NCBI RefSeq assembly: GCF_035593345.1
Contig: NZ_CP141606.1
Span: 3,596,001-3,660,000, forward strand
DNA length: 64,000 nucleotides
Direction of reading: 5' to 3'
From: Lelliottia sp. JS-SCA-14
Lineage (GTDB): Bacteria; Pseudomonadota; Gammaproteobacteria; Enterobacterales; Enterobacteriaceae
Below the pieces are notes generated by a model that saw only the letters and a program-made list of their open reading frames with translations, was not told the DNA's origin and made no database searches. How positions within the stretch are numbered: the first letter of the stretch is position 1; every line of letters starts with the position of its first letter. The position numbers and the translations under genes are program-made. Below, piece after piece: positions 55,401 to 62,903 of this stretch.

Positions 55401-55655
55401 ATAGTCGGGAATAATCACGCCCAGGCTGCGTTGACCGGGAATATCTTTCCAGGTCGCGATTTTTATCACCCCAGGGACCTTCTCCGCCTCCGACAAATCC
55501 ACAGAATCAATTCGCCCGGCGGGGATATCGACATATCGACACGCGCCATACAGCATATTCTTCATTCTGATGTCATCGCCGTACACGGCCTTGCCATTCA
55601 CCTTCGCAAGCCCGTCTACCCGCGGCACCTCATTGCCAACCAGCAATGTTTCCAT
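52440..55655 (-). CDS. Fused molybdopterin and FAD subunit of a xanthine dehydrogenase-type hydroxylase
   Basis: The 1071-residue protein fuses two subunits. Residues about 1-770 are the Mo-binding subunit (PRVDGLAKVNGKAVYGDD, GGSFGGKDD, YRGYGAPQ, MGAKVIGEPVLELG with the catalytic Glu). Residues about 790-1071 are a CoxM-type FAD subunit (PIAGGTDLLVQARM, LRNRATIGGNIVNAAPCADS). In canonical xanthine dehydrogenases the order is Fe-S, FAD, Mo, and E. coli has separate ygfM and a Fe-S+Mo xdhD. A Mo-then-FAD order is therefore a rearrangement. Driven by a perfect sigma-54 promoter. Probably converts hypoxanthine/xanthine and urate-related purines. Confidence 0.9.
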   Translation of the reverse strand: METLLVGNEVPRVDGLAKVNGKAVYGDDIRMKNMLYGACRYVDIPAGRIDSVDLSEAEKVPGVIKIATWKDIPGQRSLGVIIPDYPPIIDREIAYRGDVIAVVAAESYEVACLAVDKIKVTYTPWEPITSPEEAMKPGARLIHSELDSNIINHHHTVKGDIDAGFAASTRIFEREYEVGFQEHGYIEPESITAYLDDNEQIMTISGSIQNAHRIRGIVAKYLDLPQAKVNVKRSVLGGSFGGKDDIIDNLACRAALLVHLTGRPVKFTYNREQSMRESYKRHPYKMKYRIGLDDDAHIQAMKIEIIADGGSYSGQTVFVTWRSSVQAAGPYNIPKVRVDVTGVYTNNNYTSAYRGYGAPQVIFANESLMDEVAEIIGLSPVEFRLRNVLQQGDTSMAGQVFDKHKVSAEEVLQKSLIKAEFEAKRAHYRELNAQGGPIRYGIGFALSHRGCSLGAEGLDASSALMQVNADGSVNISTSVSENGQGLQTTMSLLAAEAFGIGLDRVMFSEPATAMIADGGSTVASRGTLMGGQAILSAASKIKKRMAAAIKETLKAGSDEDLVWREGRVFHRHHPEHSLSFQQVVDMTKATGANLSSYGWHVAPDIHWDEEKGSGSPYFTWVYGCQIADVAVDTRTGKVTVNNVVATHDVGKVINPVGFVGQVYGGVLQGMIGYGMLEDFNTEHGVVKSENFDTYLLPTIKDMPHIDVIAVENHDNAGPMGAKVIGEPVLELGAAALNNAVSFAIERYNRTLPLTLEQVRLGYNLKKPERQSELMLDSEEKKQIHRLNSVSLKIPHTLEEALTLLADTKAVPIAGGTDLLVQARMKSEGVPLVNIAALRELKEIADVNGGVSVGAGVCFSDLVKHPLIQARYPLLVTACRTVGSLQLRNRATIGGNIVNAAPCADSLPPLIIYDAEVELRSLRGVRRMPVSQFVTGGYRTCLEPDELVTHIHLPAPMKQPLTTRYLQLGRRNALNITRQSLTGQFHVDAAGVIQVCRLVDGALMSKPQRLTVVEQALVGKRLTADTIAHAEQVLHTLIEGAIGGRWSAPYKIPVFIDMFRQMLLEVMTEQSK

Positions 55656-55697
55656 GTTGTTTCCTCTCCGCTAACAGAAAAAAGATAGGGTGATGAA

Positions 55698-55712
55698 GCA
55701 ATGGCTGTGCCA
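55698..55712 (-). promoter_or_regulatory. Consensus sigma-54 promoter of the xdh operon
   Basis: The minus strand reads TGGCAC-AGCCA-TTGC, a perfect sigma-54 match. Start is expected near 55686, about 30 bases before the xdh ATG. Confidence 0.88.
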
Positions 55713-55831
55713 TCTCTCGTGGCAGAGGGAATTTGAATAGCGTTCTGTGAAGTCAATTCAGAAAAAATCGTGCGAGGGGGTAACGTGGGATCGAGGGGCA
55801 CGACGCGCCCCTATCAAATGGAGAAAACGCG

Positions 55832-55844
55832 TATCACTATGATA
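55832..55844. promoter_or_regulatory. Palindrome TATCACTATGATA, candidate YgeV site (xdh)
   Basis: TATCA and TGATA arms with a 3-base centre, 12 of 13 identical to the ygeW site, 127 bp upstream of the xdh sigma-54 promoter. Confidence 0.6.
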
Positions 55845-55868
55845 AAACTATCTCTATCGGGAAGGAGG

Positions 55869-56114
55869 TTAGTTCTTTAAGATCTTATCAACCCAGGCAA
55901 TCACGCCAAACAGCACAATAAAAGCCAGCTGCGCCCGGCTTGCCACTATTCGCCCGTCCAGCAATCTCACGATTAACATGCAACAGACGACAATAGCGAG
56001 CCAGTAGGTCACACTGAGCACGCTGAGTTTTATCGGATGATTTCTGCGTAGGGTAATCAATCGGATAAGAATAATCAGCAGCGCGGTTATTTCATAGAGA
56101 GCGAGATAATCCAT
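55869..56114 (-). CDS. Holin-like small membrane protein (3-TM, phage type)
   Basis: The 81-residue protein has three hydrophobic segments (ALLIILIRLITL, VTYWLAIVVCCMLIV, AQLAFIVLFGVIAWVD) and the RLITLRRN spacing of PF05449-like putative holins. Such proteins form holes in the inner membrane during phage lysis. No endolysin is beside it. AAGGTG precedes the ATG. Last gene of the operon. Confidence 0.7.
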   Translation of the reverse strand: MDYLALYEITALLIILIRLITLRRNHPIKLSVLSVTYWLAIVVCCMLIVRLLDGRIVASRAQLAFIVLFGVIAWVDKILKN

Positions 56115-56124
56115 GATGACACCT

Positions 56125-56487
56125 TTATTTTTTGTCTGCTAAGCGTTTTAGTAAAATATCAATAATGGTATTAATCAGTCTGACGGCGATGGCTGCGGTT
56201 AATGCGGCGGTAAATGTTTTGTTCAGTTCCGGTGCCGGGCTGATAAATTTATCCATGCCTTTGTTTAACAGGTTGGTTGTGCTTTCGGCACAGCTGACGC
56301 CTAAAATAAAGGAGACCACGAAATAAGCGCTGCGCTGCCAAAAGCTCACATATTTGATATTGACGGTGTAGATAATGGCGCCGCAGGCCGCTCCGGCCAG
56401 TAAAGAAATACTTTCATATTGAGTCAATAATGTCATCGGCATCTCATTCCAAAAAGGAAGTGACGAAAGAGAAGTCAACAAATCCAT
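56125..56487 (-). CDS. Putative phage holin (PF16931-like)
   Basis: The 120-residue membrane protein resembles the larger putative holin that often pairs with the 3-TM type in proteobacterial prophages (LLAGAACGAIIYTVNIKYVS, SAYFVVSFILGVSCA, FTAALTAAIAVRLIN). It precedes the small holin by 10 bp. The two are coupled to large beta-rich genes instead of lysis genes. Confidence 0.7.
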   Translation of the reverse strand: MDLLTSLSSLPFWNEMPMTLLTQYESISLLAGAACGAIIYTVNIKYVSFWQRSAYFVVSFILGVSCAESTTNLLNKGMDKFISPAPELNKTFTAALTAAIAVRLINTIIDILLKRLADKK

Positions 56488-56511
56488 AGTAGTTCCCCTT
56501 TAAATGAGTCA

Positions 56512-56531
56512 GTCCCGGCCTAAGCCGGGAC
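56512..56531 (-). terminator. Hairpin between Ig-like gene and holin genes
   Basis: GTCCCGGC / GCCGGGAC with a 4-base loop lies in the 58-bp gap. The minus-strand U-tract is poor, so this may be an attenuator or processing site rather than a full stop. Confidence 0.6.
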
Positions 56532-56545
56532 GATGATTAGGGTGA

Positions 56546-57535
56546 TTATTGAGTGTCAACCAGGCAGGACAGTGTCTGAGAAAGCAGAACGCTGGTGCTC
56601 GCCGCAGGCTGAACGGTGTAATAGACTTCGGCGTAGCCTTTATAGCCGGCGCCATTTGGATAGAAGTACTGATTATCCACGGTGAAGACCACTTTGGTCT
56701 GTCCGTCGACAACCGCGGCGTTGCCCGTGGCTTCAGTCTGGGTGATCAGGCGGCCCTGCTCGTCAAAGCCTGACCAGAAGTAGGTGACGGAATCACCCGC
56801 CGCGATGCTTGAGTACTGAATTTCAACGTCAACGCCGTCGCCCGCGTCGCTGATGTTAATCCACGGATCGGCATCAGCCACCACCGGTTTAGCCAGACTT
56901 GGCATAACCTGACCGTCGTCGGAAACCACAACCGGCACCGGTGAAGAGTTCACCGTATTTCCGGACTGTGTAGTGGAACTGTAATAGACGCTATAAGTGC
57001 CATTTTTAAGGCAATCTGGCGACATTTCGTTGGTCACATCAATAATGAATGGCGGATGAACCGTGTCGGTAATAATAAATTCACGGCTGTCAGCCTCGCC
57101 CCAGTAGAAAGTGACAATCTGGTTGAGTTCAATATTGTCGTAAATTGGAATTTCAGCCTGCACACCAAATTGCAGATCGTAATGATCGAGGGTGAATAAA
57201 TCATCGGCGTTAGCATTGGTGATTGTCGGCGCAACATGCGGCGTATAGGTGTTGATGACGTATTTGCGGCCCACGAGATCATCCGCAGTGGTCGCCGTCA
57301 CGCTGACGGTGCTCGCACCAACGGTGGCGGTAACGTCGATCTTTGCGATACCTGATGCATCGGTTTTTGATGAAATGTCTGAAAGCGCCCCGCCTACAAT
57401 GGCCCAGTTCACAACGATATCCGCTACCGCAGGTTTACCATCGGTTAAGATGGTTGCAGAAACGGTAGAGACCTGAGAACCATCGTTAGCGATTGGGTTT
57501 GGGGTGGCGCTTAATTTTGAAACGGTGTTAGCCAT
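56546..57535 (-). CDS. Ig-like (Big_1) repeat protein without signal peptide
   Basis: The 329-residue beta-sandwich protein begins MANTVSKLSATPNPIANDGS. Residues about 1-95 form a Big_1 (invasin/intimin-type) Ig domain. Two further modules repeat the pattern D-x-Y-x-hydrophobic, WGEADSREF and YFWSGFDEQGR. The start at 57535 has AAGG 8 bases ahead; the open frame to 57598 lacks support. No Sec signal is visible, so it must be exported otherwise, possibly with help of the adjacent holins. Confidence 0.7.
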   Translation of the reverse strand: MANTVSKLSATPNPIANDGSQVSTVSATILTDGKPAVADIVVNWAIVGGALSDISSKTDASGIAKIDVTATVGASTVSVTATTADDLVGRKYVINTYTPHVAPTITNANADDLFTLDHYDLQFGVQAEIPIYDNIELNQIVTFYWGEADSREFIITDTVHPPFIIDVTNEMSPDCLKNGTYSVYYSSTTQSGNTVNSSPVPVVVSDDGQVMPSLAKPVVADADPWINISDAGDGVDVEIQYSSIAAGDSVTYFWSGFDEQGRLITQTEATGNAAVVDGQTKVVFTVDNQYFYPNGAGYKGYAEVYYTVQPAASTSVLLSQTLSCLVDTQ

Positions 57536-57668
57536 ACTATTTACCTTATTAATATAAACGATACCATCTGTATCGGGGTCCATAATAAACAGCCACACCG
57601 CACAGCGTTGCGCTTAATACAGTCACCCAACGGGCAATAAATAGTTTTCTGAACAGCGCGCAATAAAA

Positions 57669-57691
57669 AGCCGCTGATTAAAACAGCGGCT
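57669..57691 (-). terminator. Hairpin with U-tract inside the holin/Ig operon
   Basis: On the minus strand AGCCGCTG / CAGCGGCT is followed by TTTTATTG, in the 174-bp gap after the 344-residue gene. It would reduce expression of the next gene. Confidence 0.75.
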
Positions 57692-57709
57692 AAAGAAAGG
57701 CAGTCATAT

Positions 57710-58744
57710 TTAGAACGGATTATTACTCCAGCCGGTCGATGGGAAATAGCCCCCGTTTACCGATGAGAAAAACTCTGCCACGCTAAAATCATCCGCCGCC
57801 GTATTTGGCGTCACGGTTAATACGGTGGAAGAGCTGGTCGTTTTCACCGACAGACCATAGATAATATTATCCAGGCCGCGCTTCAGGGCGATATATTTCC
57901 CCGTGGTGAAGGATTTGGTCACACCGCCGGTAGTCAGATTCAGCGCATTCAGCACGTGCTTTTTATCCTCCTCGGTGACGTAAAATAGCGTGTTCCCGTC
58001 GACGGAAAAGGCGCTCTGGATAAATACGGTGCTCAAACCCGTCACTGATTCAGTCAGATGAACATCCAGCACGTTACCGGCGATGGTGAACTGACCGTAC
58101 ACCAGGCTGGCGTTATTCCGCTGGACAGCGATGTTGTTTTTGCTGATATCAATGCAGGTTGGGACGCCGCCACACGGCAGGAAGACCGCGCTGTGGCTGA
58201 CCACCTGGTTGTCTTTGCAATAGACATTCACTAGCTTGTACATGCCCTCTTTTTCAGCCACGTAGAACAGCCAGCAGCCGCCGTTGGCGGTATCACCCAC
58301 AATACTCAGCGGCGAATTGATCATCGCCTCGACGGGCAGTGCGATAATGGCCTTCGCGTCCACCGAGGAGTCATTCATAAGATTGCGCTTGATATGGGCG
58401 TAGTTCAGGCCAACGCTGTCGATGAAATACAGGTGGGCATCGTCCGCCGCGCTGGCATCGGGCGCAAAGGCGCAGTTAGCCACATTGGCAGGCAGACTAT
58501 CAAATAACCCGCTGGCATCGGCGACGGTTTTAAACGTCGAATCCATCAGGTATTTACCCAGAATATAATATCCTGTGCCGCCCGGCAGCGTGATGACATT
58601 ACCGAAGTTATCCGAATCCACCGGGACCAGCGGGAACCCCGGAGATTCTATTTGCATCACATCATTCGTGAAGTCAAAAATACTGCGGTGATTAGCGCTG
58701 CCAGGAAACCAATATTGCTGATACGTTTCAGAATTAAAAGTCAT
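57710..58744 (-). CDS. Beta-propeller-like protein
   Basis: A 344-residue protein of regularly repeated beta strands (for example AHLYFIDSVG, CWLFYVAEKEGMYKLVNVYC, NTLFYVTEEDKKHVLNALNL) with no signal peptide. The repeat spacing resembles six or seven beta-propeller blades of the YVTN/NHL kind; the family is not recognised. AGAGGATATT precedes the ATG. It seems to be a diverged paralogue of the upstream 375-residue gene. Confidence 0.55.
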   Translation of the reverse strand: MTFNSETYQQYWFPGSANHRSIFDFTNDVMQIESPGFPLVPVDSDNFGNVITLPGGTGYYILGKYLMDSTFKTVADASGLFDSLPANVANCAFAPDASAADDAHLYFIDSVGLNYAHIKRNLMNDSSVDAKAIIALPVEAMINSPLSIVGDTANGGCWLFYVAEKEGMYKLVNVYCKDNQVVSHSAVFLPCGGVPTCIDISKNNIAVQRNNASLVYGQFTIAGNVLDVHLTESVTGLSTVFIQSAFSVDGNTLFYVTEEDKKHVLNALNLTTGGVTKSFTTGKYIALKRGLDNIIYGLSVKTTSSSTVLTVTPNTAADDFSVAEFFSSVNGGYFPSTGWSNNPF

Positions 58745-58775
58745 AATATCCTCTCATTTCTACTGGAATGAAAAA

Positions 58776-58801
58776 TCACCCTTACCGAATGGCAAGGGTG
58801 A
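58776..58801 (-). terminator. Hairpin with U-tract between the two propeller-like genes
   Basis: On the minus strand TCACCCTT / AAGGGTGA is followed by TTTTTCATT, in the 63-bp gap. It is another attenuator-like element in the operon. Confidence 0.75.
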
Positions 58802-58807
58802 GGACGC

Positions 58808-59935
58808 TTATTTCAGGGCGTTGATCTGGTATTGAATATTGCCGAAGGTCGCGGAGCTGTTAATGTCCTGGTTCAGCATTTCCGTCACTTCAATTGCCCC
58901 TGTTTCAGGGATTTCGGTGATGGTTAATACCGGGTCGATGCTGGTAAACAGGTTCGTGCCGTAGACCGTGCCGTTTGGCGCCAGCTTCAGGGAGAGATAC
59001 TGATAGCCGTACACATAGCTGGAATCAGCAGAGTAAGAGGCCTGGCTGTCAATCTCATACACCCATACCTGGTTTTTCTTGGCGCTATCCAGCTTTTTCA
59101 GGAAATAGAGCTTGGTCGCGGAAGCGTTGAAATCAGGTGTCAGGGTGGCCGTTGAATTACTGACCAGCGCCTGATTGATGACCGAGAAACCGGTCGATAC
59201 TTTGAGTTCGCCCACCATGATCTGATTGTTGACGGTGACGGCAATCTTATTGCCAAAGGTCACAATCGAGCTGGTTTTGCAGTCCACGGCGGCCGTGATG
59301 CTGGAGAACGGCGAGAGCATGATATGCACCGGCGCGGTGGTGCTGACGCCGGTGGTATCGCACTTGTAAGCCACCATGGTGTTCGCATTGGCCAGGGTTA
59401 AGACCCAGAACTCATTCTCGTTCACACAGGCCAGGCCAAACGGCGTCGCCACGCCATTGTCATTATTCAACGACTGGGTTCCCACCCAGTTCGCTTTCCC
59501 GCCCAGGCCGAACGGGAAATTCACAATGGCATAGTTGAGATGCTTGGTTGAGCGATCCACATAGAAAACATAATAGGTGGGAATGGATTCCGAGCAGCTC
59601 GGCGCAATAATACTGGTCAGGTAAGTGTGATCCAGCGTATCGAGCTTATAATCCGGATTAACCAGATTATGGTAGCCATCATAGATATTATTGCCGTCGA
59701 AGAATAAAACCCATTTACCGGTTTGCGGGTCGCAAATAGTGGATTCCTGCTGAGCGGTATTGGCTTCAACGACGCCCGGCATAGCGCCCGGCTCACGGTT
59801 GAGCGTATTGTTGGCGTTGTTAAAGTTATACAGCATGCGTGCCGTGGAGGTTGAGCTGGTTTGCGGCGTACCCGCCATCCACTGCATCTGCGCCTGTAAA
59901 GAAGGGATCTTTGCGCTTGCTTTTAATTCATCCAT
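58808..59935 (-). CDS. Second beta-propeller-like protein
   Basis: A 375-residue protein, MDELKASAKIPSLQAQMQWM at the start. Repeat-like beta segments follow (GKWVLFFDGNNIYDG, PTYYVFYVDRSTKHLNYAIV, NEFWVLTLANANTMVAYKCD, QVWVYEID). No signal peptide or membrane segment is seen. It lies 18 bp after the large Ig gene and is related in pattern to the following 344-residue protein. Unknown function. Confidence 0.55.
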   Translation of the reverse strand: MDELKASAKIPSLQAQMQWMAGTPQTSSTSTARMLYNFNNANNTLNREPGAMPGVVEANTAQQESTICDPQTGKWVLFFDGNNIYDGYHNLVNPDYKLDTLDHTYLTSIIAPSCSESIPTYYVFYVDRSTKHLNYAIVNFPFGLGGKANWVGTQSLNNDNGVATPFGLACVNENEFWVLTLANANTMVAYKCDTTGVSTTAPVHIMLSPFSSITAAVDCKTSSIVTFGNKIAVTVNNQIMVGELKVSTGFSVINQALVSNSTATLTPDFNASATKLYFLKKLDSAKKNQVWVYEIDSQASYSADSSYVYGYQYLSLKLAPNGTVYGTNLFTSIDPVLTITEIPETGAIEVTEMLNQDINSSATFGNIQYQINALK

Positions 59936-59953
59936 TTTTATCTTCTCTTGAGA

Positions 59954-62011
59954 TTAGAAATAATAAGTGCAATAGCTGCCGTCGGAAGGATTCACCCGAG
60001 AGACGGTAATTGCTGTGTTGTTAAGATTATTTGCGGTAATACTGAATATCACCGGGCTGCTGACATTGACGTTCAGGTCGGTAACGAGACCTCCTTTATT
60101 CACTCCATCGATATAAATATCTGCGTTGTTATTGGTACTCAGGGTAAAGTTGCCCGCCTCTTCACTGACGGACAGCTTGAATTCGCGATTGCCGGTGCCA
60201 GGGATATAAGGTTCGCTGGTCAGGAGTGGGACGGTGATATCGTTGGTGCGCTCGGTTTCAAAGCCCACCGTGGAAGCAGGAATTGAGCTGCCGATAATCT
60301 GCGCGGTAATGGTGTTGTTCAGCGTGTCGCTCCCGGAGATATTGGTTTGCGCATACCCCTGGAAGTCGGTATTGATGGTGATGGTTTTGAGTTTGTTGTT
60401 GGTGAAATAGTTATTGCCGAACAGGCTGAACTCCACGGCGACATTGCGCAGCGGCACGCCGTTGTCCATCGCCAGATACTTCACGAAGCATCCCTGAATC
60501 ACGGTGTTATTCCACGGCGCGTAGCCGGTCGAGCCGCCGAGATAGCTTGATCCGGTGATGACATCGCCCTCGGTATCAATGTTAGCCACGCTGTCGTCGG
60601 AGTAACCAATCCCGCCGGAGTGGAAGTTCACCGTGTAGTTAACGACGGCATAACCTTTGCCCGTTGGGGTGATGTATTTCGAAGGCACCGTGAAGGTCAT
60701 TGTCTGCAGTCGGGCTTCATCCGCCGTGACGCTGCGGGTGGCGGAATAGACCGTGCCCGGCACCGGCGTGATGTCCGTGCCTGTATAGCAAGACCAGAAC
60801 AGACTGACGCTGTCCCCTTCCGCCATCGACGGATAGCTGACATCGACCGGCGTGCCGCCGTTGCTCATCGCATCCGTTTCCGTGATGACGCCGTCATCCA
60901 GGGCTTCCGGCACCGTCGGAGCCGGCAGTTCAAGACTATGGGTCACGTCGACGCCAATTTCGGCGGCGAGGGAACTGCCCTGCTCGCCGGAGGCAAACAG
61001 CACGTTGTAGTAGCAAATGCCGTACCCGATACCGACAGGCAGGATCTCCGCGGTCGGGATGTTAACCACAAAGCCGCCGCTGAGATCCGTCTCTTTCACC
61101 AGGGTAATAAACTGCCACTCCGTTCCGGCGACCGGATCGCCATTTTGCGAGTAGCCCTGCCAGTGGGTGGTGACCGTATCGCCCACGCTGATGGCCGGAT
61201 AAGCCGGGATCTGCACCGGCGTGCCGTTATCGCTGGCCGCTTCGTCCGCATCGATCCACTCATCGTCACCTTCAATAAAGACCGGCGGCGGCAGCGTGTT
61301 CCCGCTGGAGGTATTGATGTTGACGAAGCCGTTTTCCGAGCGCTCATTGCGGATGTCCGTGTGGGTCACGACATACCAGGCGCGCGCACTGTCCATATTT
61401 TCCGGAATGATAAACGCCGTGCTGATGGTGACGTTGAACCCGCCCAGTTCGCTCTCCTGAACCGTATGCGAAACGCTGGTGATGCTCTCCTGAATCACTT
61501 TTCCGTCGCGCGTCCCGACCCAGTACAGGGTGACGTTATCGTCCACGGCGATGCCCGGATAGTTAGGGATGGTGACCGGGGTGCCGCCGCCGCTCATGGC
61601 GTCGTCGTAGTCGAGGCTGTTATCGGCCCCCGCTTCCGGGAAGAGTGGCGGAGGCAGCGTGCCGGTGGAGGTTCTGTCGATAATCACTTTGCCGATGTTC
61701 GACCAGAAGCTGTTTTGCGCCGCGTCCACCAGGTTGTATTGCACCTTGTAGACTCCGTCGGGGAGCAACAGCGCGGCCTGCGGGTTGATCGCGGACGGCC
61801 ACGGGAAATATTGCCCCATCGGGCCTTCGCCAAGACCAATAGAGTCAATAGCCACGCTTTCAAACCACAGCTCGAGAAAATCACCCGGTGCCGCATTTTC
61901 ATACTCGGCAATATTAATAAGCACACCCGATGTAGAGAGTTCGGCCAGGTTGATCACGCCATCATTTTCCATTTGCGGAAATGATGGCGCATATAAAGTT
62001 TTTACAGGCAT
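59954..62011 (-). CDS. Large multi-Ig-domain protein without signal peptide
   Basis: The 685-residue protein (start MPVKTLYAPSFPQMENDG) has four or more tandem modules, each with a P-rich opening (LPPPLFPEAG, LPPPVFIEGD, LPAPTVPEAL), a DDAMSGGGTPV-like loop, YPxxAVDDNVTLYW-like strands and a final Cys pair in the later modules. The end is a distinct beta domain (NADIYIDGVNKGG). These are adhesin-like Ig modules, yet there is no Sec signal or anchor. First gene of the operon; a good AAGGG precedes the ATG. It is divergent from the IprA-like regulator. Confidence 0.65.
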   Translation of the reverse strand: MPVKTLYAPSFPQMENDGVINLAELSTSGVLINIAEYENAAPGDFLELWFESVAIDSIGLGEGPMGQYFPWPSAINPQAALLLPDGVYKVQYNLVDAAQNSFWSNIGKVIIDRTSTGTLPPPLFPEAGADNSLDYDDAMSGGGTPVTIPNYPGIAVDDNVTLYWVGTRDGKVIQESITSVSHTVQESELGGFNVTISTAFIIPENMDSARAWYVVTHTDIRNERSENGFVNINTSSGNTLPPPVFIEGDDEWIDADEAASDNGTPVQIPAYPAISVGDTVTTHWQGYSQNGDPVAGTEWQFITLVKETDLSGGFVVNIPTAEILPVGIGYGICYYNVLFASGEQGSSLAAEIGVDVTHSLELPAPTVPEALDDGVITETDAMSNGGTPVDVSYPSMAEGDSVSLFWSCYTGTDITPVPGTVYSATRSVTADEARLQTMTFTVPSKYITPTGKGYAVVNYTVNFHSGGIGYSDDSVANIDTEGDVITGSSYLGGSTGYAPWNNTVIQGCFVKYLAMDNGVPLRNVAVEFSLFGNNYFTNNKLKTITINTDFQGYAQTNISGSDTLNNTITAQIIGSSIPASTVGFETERTNDITVPLLTSEPYIPGTGNREFKLSVSEEAGNFTLSTNNNADIYIDGVNKGGLVTDLNVNVSSPVIFSITANNLNNTAITVSRVNPSDGSYCTYYF

Positions 62012-62262
62012 AAATATCCCTTTTAGGAAAATAATGAGTTCGTGACAGAGGCACTATAAGGATTCAGGAGGAGACGAATGGGGCAGAAATGAATAGCGAG
62101 AAATGCATTTTTTGCACAGCTACCGTTTCGATGAGTGTAAGAGTTGGCAATCTTTGTAATATTGACTTACATCTTAGCGGTTTTATCACATCGTGCTTTT
62201 TGTCGCTTTTCGGATTTTCTCCGATAGAATGTTTTCAAGGATACTCAACGACCGGAAGCCTG

Positions 62263-62877
62263 ATGAATATTCCCCGAAAGCATGTCAACGATATAATCAA
62301 CCACTTTATTAATAACACCCATCTGACGACAAAAATTAGCGTTTACAATCCAGGCGAAAACGACCGGACGCTGCTCGATGACGACTGCGTATTAATGGTT
62401 ATTGAAGGGTATATTTCACTGGTTCGCGAAAAAGATGGCATTATCATGGCTTCTTTTGAAGGCCCTTACATCATAAAAATCTGCTCCTCGGGCGTATTTA
62501 ATAAGATGCGTCTTAGTCAGGACAGTAACTTTTCCTATATCACCTGCAGACGTAGCGATTTTTATCAATACATCGGCGAGAAAGACCTTTGGTATAGCCT
62601 GGTCCAGATTCTGGAATACAGCACCTGGCAGCTTTACTCTAAAATAGAGATGATGACCCACGGCAGCGTCTATGACAGCGTGAAGTTCTATTTGGGAAAA
62701 CTAAACAGTCATCCCGCGCTATGTCAGAAAGAGAATGTTTGTCAATATATTGTTGTCAGAACGGGTTATGCAAAAAGCGGAGTGATGGCGATTCTGAATG
62801 AATTACGGAAAGGAGGCTATATCACGATTGTGCGCGGTAAGTTAACCGGGTGCACTAAATTGCCAAATAAATTCTAA
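62263..62877 (+). CDS. IprA/YaiV-like winged-helix regulator
   Basis: The 204-residue CRP-like protein has an N-terminal cyclic-nucleotide-fold region (LMVIEGYISLVREKDGIIMASF, IIKICSSGVFN) and a C-terminal winged helix (YIVVRTGYAKSGVMAILNEL, KGGYITIVRGKL), the layout of IprA/YaiV regulators. The ATG at 62263, with GGAAG close ahead, starts MNIPRKHVND; the frame to 62089 adds an implausible N-terminus. Its divergent position suggests it controls the large Ig operon. Confidence 0.75.
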   Translation: MNIPRKHVNDIINHFINNTHLTTKISVYNPGENDRTLLDDDCVLMVIEGYISLVREKDGIIMASFEGPYIIKICSSGVFNKMRLSQDSNFSYITCRRSDFYQYIGEKDLWYSLVQILEYSTWQLYSKIEMMTHGSVYDSVKFYLGKLNSHPALCQKENVCQYIVVRTGYAKSGVMAILNELRKGGYITIVRGKLTGCTKLPNKF

Positions 62878-62903
62878 ATTAACACGAGCGCTCGTGATCG
62901 TTA

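Noticed and set aside
60620..61984. 454-codon plus-strand frame opposite the multi-Ig gene
   Set aside because: Low-complexity Arg/His/Ala-rich translation with no motif; it mirrors the codon pattern of the real minus-strand gene.
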